Shown piece by piece: positions 11,301 through 23,300 of a stretch of DNA of 64,000 nt. A program made the position numbers and the translations under genes. Where the stretch lies: positions 16,964,465 through 17,028,464 of the forward strand of contig NC_049987.1 in the NCBI RefSeq assembly GCF_000003815.2. Direction: 5' to 3'. The DNA is from Branchiostoma floridae. Its lineage: Eukaryota; Chordata; Leptocardii; Amphioxiformes; Branchiostomatidae. Numbering within the stretch: position 1 is the stretch's first letter; each line of letters starts with the position of its first letter. Below the pieces are notes generated by a model. It saw only the letters and a program-made list of their open reading frames with translations. It was not told where the DNA came from and searched no databases.

Positions 11301-14300
11301 GAGAGTAACGGGTAAAAAAATTAATTAGGAACTTTTTACCAATGATATTAATAGGCAGTAATCAAAAGTGATACTTGATACAGTTTACAGCTGATATGTC
11401 TGCAAGCTTACATTTTCAGCAGTAATATGCATGGTGTTCTCTAAATCATTGTGCCATTTGTAGGGATGTTTTCCAGTTCACAGGTAAAAGAGACCCGTTC
11501 AATGTGATCAGGTACATTTAGATTTTCAGCCATGAATGCAACTCTAGCACGATTCTGAGATTAGGCAACTTTCAGGTGATCAACAAATATGGTAGAAGAA
11601 TCTACTGGCTTAACAGATGTTATGTGATTTGTATTGTCTGTACTAACCTGTGGTATTCTGGGCTCATTGGGGTCTGGCCTGTACTGTTCCAGCAGTGCTC
11701 TCAGCTGCATGGAGTTCAGCTTGAAGCAGGTGCTGCTGATGGAGGCAATGTCTTCTGCTGAGTGCTTGGGGGCCTGCAGAAGGTGTGCGGCCTGGGAAGG
11801 AAGAGTTTTATCAATCAGGCAACTTTATGTTTAGAACGTTAAATGCTTGGTAAGAAACTTGGGACTTAGTAATTACTGTGAACAGGCACTCATCTAATTG
11901 CAACATTTGACAAACATATAAATCTGCACTAAAATCCACAATATGTTCTGTTTCTCTTTAAGTATAATGTAAACTTTCACAATGGAAACTAGAAAGAATT
12001 ACCTCTCTCCGAGGAAATGTACATGCATATTAGCCTATGGATTTATCATCTATCACGAACACCTACATCTATGTACGTGTAGTAGGAAAACTTAATGTAG
12101 GGACTCTCAGCTTAGAAGATGACGATGAATTTTCATTGCTCAACACCACAATCGCACAAGGTACAATGTATGTCAACCAATAACAACAACTACCTATATA
12201 GACAATGGTACTATGAGGCTATAAATGTTTCACCTTTATTTCAACAGGTGGGATAAAACAAGCAGTTTCATTTAACTGGCCTGGCCAAACTTTCACCACA
12301 AGGGTGTCTCTTATTTTCTACAGAAAATACGATAACAAGAAGGCTCTTTTGCATTGCCGTCCTTGCAACCAGAGGAGAACAATGCAATGTGATTCTTGAC
12401 TTGTTCAAAGTTTCCTGTGATCCATCACTTTTGCCCTTCCACCAATGACGTAAACACCTTTTAAAGAAAACAGTTTTTATCACCTGACACAATTACCCCC
12501 TCAATGCATGGCTTCCTCCCACATGCTGTGTTATGTTTCCTATTGTTGGCTCTATTTGTTTGGAGAGGATCTTAAACAGATTAGCGTCGGCTTAGCCACC
12601 TCCCACTGGGTGAGGGACACAACGGTCCTGATAGGTGTGTCCCTTGTAAACTGGACTCTGACATCTCAGATTTCTGTAGTGACCACTAGAGATGAGTGGC
12701 CTCTTGTCCCAGGAAGAAAACACACTTCTCTTCCACTTTGGGGTTCAAGTGTTGCCTTGTCAACCCAAGCAAACACAAGAGTCATCAGGCGATACAGATC
12801 TAATATTTTGTTTGTAATCTTCTTTTTAACAGAATAAAGGAGGGCACAAAAAAAAAGATCTGTAGCTCCTTAGCAAAATTTTTTAAATCTTGAAAGTTTG
12901 CAGTGGCTTCACAGTAGCGTTTTAGTCATGGCCGATCCAACACAAAATTATGGCACTGCAAATATGAGCTTCCATTTTGTTACCACTGGACTACAGAATA
13001 GCTAACTTAAAGGCAACTGTGAACTTACACCACAACCAAAGACTCCATTCCATCCTATTGTTAAAAAGTCCCATGAAAATAAATTGATAAGCTAGTTAGA
13101 AGTGGAGCTATGTTCAAGCATTCAAAAACATAATCCTGGGAGTACACATAATTTTTTTGTAACTACGATTTGATACAGAAACGTATCAGAGGGCAGGGAT
13201 AAAAAAAATAAACAAGTCCACTAGCCCTATTGTCGAGGGCAAGTGAAAGTGCTGTTCGGGCAAGTGCATGACCTACCCCACTTGTCCGATCGGGCAAGTA
13301 AGATTTTAGTGCAATTTTGACATACTTGTTACTTTTTACAGTCATGACATCAAGCAATTGTCTACAGAGAATTCCATTGCTGGAAGTGAAAATGCATATA
13401 CTAGTAACAGTGACATTTGAATTTTGGGCAAGTGAAAAATTGGTTCGGGCAAGTACATTTTTTATGTGCTTGCCCAATAGGACAAGTGGATTTTAGAAAA
13501 CTTGTTCAACCCTGGAGGGGATCAAACCTTGAACCTCTGGATCAAGACGAGTACAGTATATGTTACCTGGATGACCCGACAGAGGTGACAGTCTGCTGCC
13601 AGCTCCAGGCCCTGTTTCTCTGCCCACAGTTCCACCCTACCCAGGCGCCTCTTCAGCTTCAGCCCCCACATCCTGGTACACAGGCCCAGGTGGGGTTCCA
13701 TCACAACCTGCAAAACAACATCACATTGGTTCCACAAAAACATTTTCTGCTTATGATGAACAATACTATCATCATTCATCTGAAATTTGCCCTTCTCCTG
13801 TCATTCAACATTGCACCATCAGAAAAAACAACAACAACATAATTCTGGCTCAAGATTTTTGCTGTCCGATAATTAGTTTTTAAGTTGAATTGTCTCGACA
13901 TATTGACACTGTAAAGATGGCAGTGAGTCTGTAAACTGGCACTGTAGTTTGCAAGAAACATGTGTTTTAAAAGCCAGTCAAGATATATTCCAAAATTCAT
14001 GTAATTACCTGGATGATTTAAAAGCACTGTTTGCTACTCAAAAGTATGTTTCAAACGTATCAAGTACCCAACTGCTAGTTCAGTTCAGTTCATCCTCGTT
14101 GTGTGAAGTGCCACAGAACTGCTAGCTACACTTAAACCGTAAAATTTGTATGTCCCTCAAGCATGACTTTGTGAAAACAACCTGTATCATCAGTGTATGA
14201 TAGTTCCTGTACTTACCTTGTTGAAGAGCCACATGTTGATGAAGTGGAAGAGTTGGGAGAAGAGCTGGATGGTCAGAGCTGCGTTAACTCGGCAACGTCG

Positions 14301-17300
14301 TAGGAGAGACATGGCCGAAGACAGGGTGTTCAACACATCACCTACAGAAATGTACAATGGTGTCAAAAACAGTACTTACAATTGGTACTTCATGGAGGAG
14401 TGAATGCATTCACAATCTGTCATTCTGTAAATGAAGAATCAAAGAGCAACATTGTCTCTGACTCAGCCTGAGTAAATTTTAAATATTTCAATGAGCCTAA
14501 CTTAGCAATATCTTCTAGTCAAAATATCAGAGTTATATCAATCTGTTGTAATTGTTTTTGTTCAAAGAGCACAACAGTAATTATCAGATTTAGAATGCAA
14601 AGAATAATACAAAATCTTAGATATTTTGGCCAATTCCTACCTATGTTTGGTTTGCCCCCCTTCATACCAGAGTTGGGGGACAGCCATCGCCCACTGATCC
14701 GAGCTGGGTTCTCCTTAGCGCTGGTGCGGAATGAGCGCTCTGACGAGTGGGCGCTGTGGTCACCATCATCTGTTAGAGAAACATGAGGAAAGGCATTATA
14801 GTACTACCAATTGAAAGTAGCAATTGTTCAGTGTCTAATGGACACCTAAAATCAAGTACTGAACAGTTACACTGATCATGACATCCATTCATCCAAAGAA
14901 CAGACACACTGGGCTAGGCGAGATCTACAAAGTCATGACTGTATATAGTCTAAGCTCAAAAACTATCAGAGACTACTGAACAGCAACCCCCATTTGAGAA
15001 TGCAGTACAAATGTACAAACAAGAGAATGATGGATCTCTAAGTGAATTTTAGAACAGACAGCACAGATGACAGACAGGACAGTAACATGTGTAGACAGCA
15101 CTAACTGTGTATTTGTATATCAGCTGGTATCCTGGTAAGCATGGAGTCAGCTAGCAGCAGGACAGAAACATACAGTTTACCATCAATCCAGCACATGCAC
15201 ATTCCCTGAACACTTAACCGTAATTTAACATTGTCAAACATACCAACAGTAACAAGCAGTACACAAGCATGCTAAGCTGACACTTTTCAATCAAGTTGCC
15301 TTGCCAAGTAGTAATGATTATGTTACTCTATTGTTACTAAATCTAAGACACATTCACCTACTGTTCAAAACACATGGAGTTAAATCCCATGTTTTAGCTT
15401 CAATTATTCAACGTCAAGACAGATGCCAATGCAATAGCTCAATAAAGATGAAAATCTTGTAAGTTCTAAAATACTCTGTACAAGCTGGAATACTTTGAAT
15501 TTTCAAGCCAAAGTTGATGTAGATAGTCATGAAGGAGAGATGGAATGAAGCACACAATGATGAAGTAGAGATGACTGTAATGTAGCTTTGTCTAAAACAT
15601 GCAGCAGTTAGGATAGAGCAGATAGATAAGAATGGCTGAGCTGTGACTAGAGAGTTGGCACAAGCTTCAACCTGTCTCTAAGGTAAGTTGTTCGCAGCTC
15701 TTAGCGACGGCAGGGATCGTTTCAGACTGAACAGTCAGGACGGGCTCTGACTTGGCGCGAGATTTGGAGCGCAGTTTCCTTCGACCGAGACAGCAGAAGA
15801 TCGGGACGGCTGGACTACAACTGGCGGAACGGGCTTTGGAAGGAATTTTTTTGATTATGTCACAAAGTTTTGCTCAAATTTGCCAATGTCTTTACTCTGT
15901 AAATTCTATTTGGTAAGAGAATCTTATTCACCAGATTTAAAATCATGTCTCCTTTTTGTATATTTTGACTCCAAGTTGAACAGATATCTGAGTACAGAAA
16001 GCAAGAGGTTGGCAAATTTTGACATATTTTCAAAGCCAATGAACGCATTTTCAGCCAAATGTCAGGAAGCATTAACCTGCTTAAGCCTTGGCATTAACAT
16101 ACTCAAGCCAAACTGGCAAAAGCCAATGTCTATTGAGAGTGCCTGAGTTCTTCTGCAGTGCAGATAAAAGCCAAGAATCTTATGGGATTTCAAAAATCTT
16201 GTCTATAGCAGGTTTAACCATGGTGGCAAGGACACTCAGTCAAGACTCAATCTTAAATCAAACCTGTATAGCTGTTGCTTTAAATGCAGTTTCTCAGATG
16301 AAGCTTCATTCGTAAATTTTACTTCAAGACACGCATCCAAACTATTAAAGCCGCAACAACTGTCGCACAAGCCAACCAAAGCCATAAGAAAGATTTTATC
16401 ATAACTGCAACTTGGTGTCAATCTTAACCCTCCCAATGCCAGTGCTGATCTATACAAGGCTTTGTAGTCCGCCCTTGGCAATGGGAGGGTTAAACTTTGT
16501 CTTTGTCTGGTGCTTAGAGACAGCTTGAAATGCTTGCATGCTACACTGTGCACCCCAGCTGCATATCTGTCAAATTTTTGCCATGAAAAGGCTTCATGAT
16601 AAGAAGACGGACTCGCACATGGCTCCCACAAGTGGTGGAAGGTGGGAGGTTTTTAATCGTTGAAAATTCTGTACACTTGACAGATACACAGCTGACCAAC
16701 CTATGGGGAGGTAGCCAGGGCTGTTGCTAGGGTGATAGGCGTGATAGTTCAGAAAGATGGGCAGGTCACGCATGTCTAGAAAGCTGCCAAGTTTCCAGCC
16801 AGCCTCCAACATCCAGAACCGCCCCTGGTCAGCGTCGCTCGGCTTCACTGGCTCAAAGAACCATGGGAAAAGCGGCACACACATGGACACATCACAGAAC
16901 GGGGTAGCAGGGAATGTGGGTCAGTGGGAAGTAATGTGGCAAGACAGAAGAGAGTCACAATGAAAGATAATACACATGGAAAGACATGGACAAATAGAAG
17001 AAATGAGAACAGAAAGAAAGCAATAGGAAGAGGTTCCAGTTATATAAAAGCAGAGAATAAGGACAGTGAAGTAGGGATGAAAAAATAAAGAGATGAAGAA
17101 CAACAACATGTGAGACATAATAGTGACCACTTAAAATCTAACCTTAGCAATGTGTAAAGTATGACAATGCAAGAGACATTTGTGATGAAATGCAGATAAA
17201 GATGAATTCTGTGCAATACGATTTACACAGACCACATACAGCAGGAAAGTAAGAAATGTTGGCAGTAACAACAGTGTAGTATGGAGATGAAGCTATCATG

Positions 17301-20300
17301 CAAATTCAGCTTAAAGACCCACTCACAATTCAATCATGATAACATCTCCAATATGATCACAGATACTTCTTGAAACAAGCTTTCACCTACAATGTAGATG
17401 GTGAGCTTTTTTCCCTGGAACTAGCTGTAGATCCAGGTGAGCCGCCTGTAGCTTCCACCAAGGATTTTTGTCCGTCAAGGTTGACGGATTGGTTTTAAAA
17501 TTTTTCCGTCAGACGCAGCAAATTTCCGTCAATTGACGGAAAAACGGACGCTGGCTAAAGCCCTGAGTCAGGTCTTCCCTAAGGTAATGCTGAGTTTTTA
17601 TAAAATATGGCGTATAATTTTCATTAAGCTTTATCTGGGTATGTATGCAGTATGACAAGTCCTTTGATGTAACAATACCAGCAACAATAGGATACATGTG
17701 AGCCAGGTGTGTTACTGTAAATTTTGAAATGTTTGTGGGAGTTTCATCTAATGTGTTCAAACCTCTACTGCATATCTGTGACACTGCAAATATGTGTTTC
17801 AACTGTATTACTACTATACTTAACATTAAACAGGGAAAACCATGCTACCACGGTGCTGCAAAAAAAAAAAAATTGAAAGTGTGCCAAAGAGTATTTAAAG
17901 AATGGAGGAAGACTAATGTCATTGCAGAAGCAGTACTTATTTCACAAAGATGAAAGTGATTGACAGAGATGCTGACCTGAATGCCATCTGTACGGCATCC
18001 CCCAGAATTCCCTGTGCTTCCTGTGTCTGGCGAGACGTATCCCTGTCCATCTTGAGAAAGTGAAGCAACTCCGAGGCATTGGCCATCCAGAAGGCCAAGA
18101 CTCCCGCAATAGCACTTCCCTCCTGAACATACAACAAGAAGTACAACATTGAATACTGTAGATTTGAATCTGTTGTGACTGATATGTCACTATTCTTCCT
18201 GGAGTCCGGGTGATTTGTAGAGAATCACGAATAGGTATATTAGTAAATAAGTCTGTCATCCATTGAAATCATGTTTCTGTGATCTTCAGCTTGTGGAAAA
18301 AAATCTTGTGCAAAAAAATATTCAAGACCTCATTCCTCCCTGAAAGATTTGTACTAGTTTACTGGAATTTCTTTTTTTATCTATTTATGTGAATTTCATT
18401 GTAAGAACAGACATATTATAGAACAGGAAAAGGAAGACAGGAAATCAGACAACCTATTCTGGGACCTTTCTGGGTCCAATGACCTAACTCTGTATAAGTG
18501 CCTCCGATGAGTCTAGCATGTGGACACATCAAATTTGAATTTCACCATCTGTCAGTCTCTTTTTACAACATTTTCTTCTTTACTACACACGCAAAGAGAC
18601 ACACCAAAACCTCCATACACGGAGGTAAGAATACCTGAATTGTCCTGCTGATCATACTGGCCACTCTGATAGTCATGGAGTTCAGCCTGTGCAGCCTCTC
18701 TGCAGCCGTCTGGACGTTCCTGGCGTCTGAGGCAATCCGATGCCTGGCCGCCATGTACAGGGTGTAGGTCGGGGCCAGCTTGAACTGGACAGCAGCTCCA
18801 TTGACTTCACTGATCACCTGCGACAGCAGCTGTTCTTCAGCTGTGAAGAGTGACAGCAAAATGCATTATGCACAGTGAAGCTGACTAAAAAAAAAACAAT
18901 GAAACAAAATGAGATGCAACAAAAATAAATTCTGGAACCAAACATGAATTTGGAGTCACATTTCCATGGACAACTATGTTGGAAGTTGTCCACAGTAGCC
19001 ACTACTATAGACAGGTACACTAAAACCAGTAGCTGTTAGTAACATCTTCATTTGAGATTGCTTAGAGTGTTCTGCATTTCCTACATTGACTACTAGGGGG
19101 CGCTTTTGAACAAAGCCAACTTACTGCTGTCTCTGTACTCTATAGATGCTGGCAGCACCGTCTCAAAGGGGATGTTGGACCTGAAAGGAAGAGGATCAAC
19201 GTTAACATGTTTGGAGGAACGATTGTTAATGATATCTTGTGATTTTACACAATAATAGCCTTCAGACATGAAGAATGTCCAATCAATTCAGTATTACATG
19301 CAAATAGGTGGCTAGGAGTAGGAGTAGGAGTGGGTCAAAGTCAAGGCAATTAACCCACCACAGACATAACATATGCTGAATACATGATAACTGTCATGAA
19401 CACCACAATTTGCGATTGCAACATTTCCGCACAAGATGTGATGTTTGAAGATTTTCATGTTTCACTAAAATCATAAAGCTGGTTTCTAAGAATTTCATTC
19501 TTGTATAGCCTATTGTACAACTGAGAAGACAAATGGCTAAAGCACTATGATCGCAATGACCTTAATTTTCCTACATACGTATTGTCAGAACTGCTCTTAC
19601 AGTGTAGTCCACAGCCTTGTAGCAAACTATACTCTCTGGATGAATGCCTTTAAGTCACTTGCTCTATACTACAAATGTATGCAATAGCAGCATCAGCAAC
19701 TGAACTTAATACAAAGGAAGAAGTCTTGCCTGTACTACCAAGTGATGGCAACTGCATCAATGTAAACACGCAAAGTTAAGCCTACTAACCTGACTGGAGG
19801 CATGTGTTCATTTGGGACATCAACTGGCCTCTCCTGTAGGCCTCTTGGAGGTGTCTGCACAGATAAGGATAAAGATATTTAAAGTCCACATTGTTTCTAA
19901 GATAGTATATGGCACAATGGATGGACACATCATGTGCAAGTAAATGAGAGTGGTAAAATGCACATCAAGATTTATCATACGAAGATATTCCCATAGTTTT
20001 TTTAAATATGTAAGAGCAGTGGATTGTTTTTTTTAATTATCCATGGTGTCTAGCGCACGGTACTGGGAGGCAGAGCCACTTTTTTTATAAACAAGAACAC
20101 AAACAACTGTAATTTTTTTGCTAGATCTACTGCACTATCACTTGTCTCCTAATGTGAATTGTGGTCCTCACCTTGTTAACAGGACTGGAGACAGTCTCGA
20201 TGTGGCCGTCAACATCAAACGTTGTCTCAAAGTTGGCCTGGCCAGAGCTGGGGCTGTGGGTGGGTAGACAGGACGTGTACATGTATTATGGACTGTTGTA

Positions 20301-23300
20301 AGATTGGGGTCAGGAGGGACAGACATTATCTGGACTTCATGATGGGAAGTAATGCTGCAATCAGGGTGGTTAAAGGAGTGAAGGCTGAGGAGAATATCAA
20401 TGAGTATAACATCTGAGGAGAATATCAATGTTTCTAAAAGGAAATTTCTATATTTCCCTATAAGGTGGTCCTGGTCAAAGATATCATAGTCAAAAACCAT
20501 TATAACAATATACACAAAAAAATTATAACGCAGCAAATTATAACTCTCCCACAAGATACAAAAGTCTGTTTCTATTGTTCAACTTTCATGTATTAACATA
20601 TGGCAGCTGTATAATACCCTTGGAGAAATGAGATGTTGAAGTCATTTGCCATTAGTAGAATTATAGATTGAAGCTTAGCTTTGTTATACATGTGTAAGTG
20701 TAGGTTTCCCTCCTCTTGTACTAGTACATATAACTTGTGAAAAATCACAATGGAAGAGGCAACCATCAAATACAATGTACAAATACAACGGTTACCAGAG
20801 TTAGAAGCAGCATGCAATACCTCAATGTTTTTTTTTTTCAAGAGTTAGGATTGATCCAAGCATGCAGCCAACAACAACACACTGGTTAGTAAGCTTTCCT
20901 ACAAACCTTCTAGAGCACCTGGGGTCCAAGAGGCAAAGGAAGAGACAAAAAAAAATTGGGAAGTTTTACATCTATTCTCTGCAGAAACATGTGGGAAAGT
21001 AGGAAATAGGTGACATGGTGAATGTACAAGGTGTGTTGTAAGATACAGATCCTGCACAATAGATTTTTAAACAAAATTTGCAATCACTTTTTGTGTAGTG
21101 TCACAGTCCTTCTTTTTTTGGTTTCTGATAACAATCAATGACTGAATTCACTTTATCCAATACATACTAAAACCAAACTATCTAAAATGTTGTAAAATGA
21201 ACAAAGTCCTATTTCCTTTAAAGAAATCATTCAAGCAACATTCACAAAACTCGAAAGACTTCTTAAACCTTTCCATAGGTTTTCATGGGATGATATAAAC
21301 ACTCTTTTTTTTTTTTCAAGTTTCTTTCAAGAAAAAAGACCTTCTTTCTCAGCACTGTGCAAGGTTTCATCTCACCACATCTTGTATAAATACACCAGTG
21401 TCAAATGTTGAGGAAAGGGTGCAGAACTGAAGAAGAGGAGTTAAGACAAAAACAGGCTGGGAAGAACCAACCTTCGGACATAGTCCCGAACCAGAGCGTT
21501 CAGCATTCTGGGAGGATGGGTCCAACGAAGGCCAAAAGTCGACAAGGAAATCAACGCAAGTTAGAAAGGAGGGTGGAAAAGAGCGTGCTCCCTGGAGACA
21601 TGTTAGTGCGATAAGGCCACATCACCTGAATTCTTTGCTTCTCCCATTTTTTCATCACAAAAAAAACTTTGGAAAGAAAAAGCTTGCTTTACTCCCACAA
21701 ATATACCACTAATGAGGAAATGTTGAAAAAAAACTTGAACCTTGCATGGTTTTATTCTAGCAAAGCCAAAGAAATGCCAATATCAAGTCAGAATTGTTTG
21801 AGCTTGAATTGTAACTTATTTTGTATTTCTATGGTGTTAAAACTGGAGCAGTACTTTTTTCAAACCACAGTATGGGAAACAATGAATTCAAGTGGTGACG
21901 CCATGTCTTAAATACAAAATGAAGGAAATGGAAAAGGAGGAAATGAACTAAGATGAGGAAGTGGGCAGTTTGGACTACTAACATGGTGCAGTACTCTTTC
22001 ATCCCTGTGTGTTAATGGTTTAGTTTATGTGAGTAGCCGGCTTGTTCAACCACACTTCACAGCACTTAGCAGTCATACTGATGCCGTGTTGACATGATGT
22101 GGATGTTGTTGAGACTTAGATGTGGGATGAGTCAACAAAACATGTGTACACGCTACTGTGCACCAATTTGGAACGAGTCAACAAAACATGTGTACACGCT
22201 ACTGTAGGCTAATTTGGGACAAGTCAACAAAACATGCTAATTACTGTGGACTTAGCATTTTGCAGACCAACAAAACTCTAGTTGTATTGGTATGACAAGC
22301 TGTTGCCATACCAAATGCAAACATAAACAGAAAGGACACTACTCTCGGCTAATTACAAGTAACCAATCTGTTTGGAGGGGCCTTTCTTGGAAACTTGATA
22401 ATGTACAGTCATATTACGTTTTCCTTTAACTTAAAGATGGAAAAGACGCGGGCTTTCTCACCTGGACTGTTCTGTTGGTCCCCTTCTTGGGGAAGATTGG
22501 GTCACGTCTGGTCTTCCTCCTTGAGATTTCTGTAAGAAACAAGCAACTGGTATCAAGCAGATTGTTGTGCTAAAATAGGAGGCTGGCAATGGCTAAGAAG
22601 ATTGCAAAGACAAGCATAAATACTGAAATAGGTACTAAGATAAGACTTGCACCATGGTGTTCAATACAAGTAGTCTAAGTTGAGTATCCAGAACTAAGTC
22701 TGGGTAGCATTTTGTTGGGCAGCTTAATTTCCCCCAAATGACACAGTGTACCATAGAATCCAACATTAGGATCTAAGGGCAAGAATTTTTATTAGGACTT
22801 GTACATGTAGTTGAGGATATACAGTAATGAAGCACTGTAGATTTTGTGGTAATTTAATTTCATGGTAGAAAAAAAAGAATGATTTCAAGCTTTGCATTTT
22901 ACGTCGGAACAATTAAATGGAAATGTCTATTTGCAGGGTAATGACTTTGAGGTGGAGGGATTACTGAAAAAATAAAACCACCATGCACATTTTCAACTTT
23001 ACGGTATGTCACCAATACAGGATCTTAGCCTTACCTCAACGGGCACAGGTTCACAGAAGCGGAAGGTATGCATCTTGCCAAAGCGGACTACCGAGTTGTG
23101 CTGTAGCATGGTGGTCTCGTAGATTCGCTGCCCGTTGACGTACGTCTCTGCGTCGTGGTTGGTCGGGGTAACCGTGACGACTCCCTCCATGTTGGCGATG
23201 ACACAGTGGCGTGGTTTCACATTAGGAGAGAACAACTGGAAAAAAAATACCACCAACAGTTTTAATTTGTTCACTCGAAACAAATGGCTACTTTGGACCA

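Larger units (their letters stand above)
15988..17976 (-). other. afadin intron with repeats and an unexplained coding-like block
   Basis: Contains a TTAA-flanked fold-back at 16424-16493, a GC-rich open block at 16701-16851, and the truncated palindromic repeat at 17440-17568. Otherwise AT-rich noncoding sequence. Confidence 0.65.
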
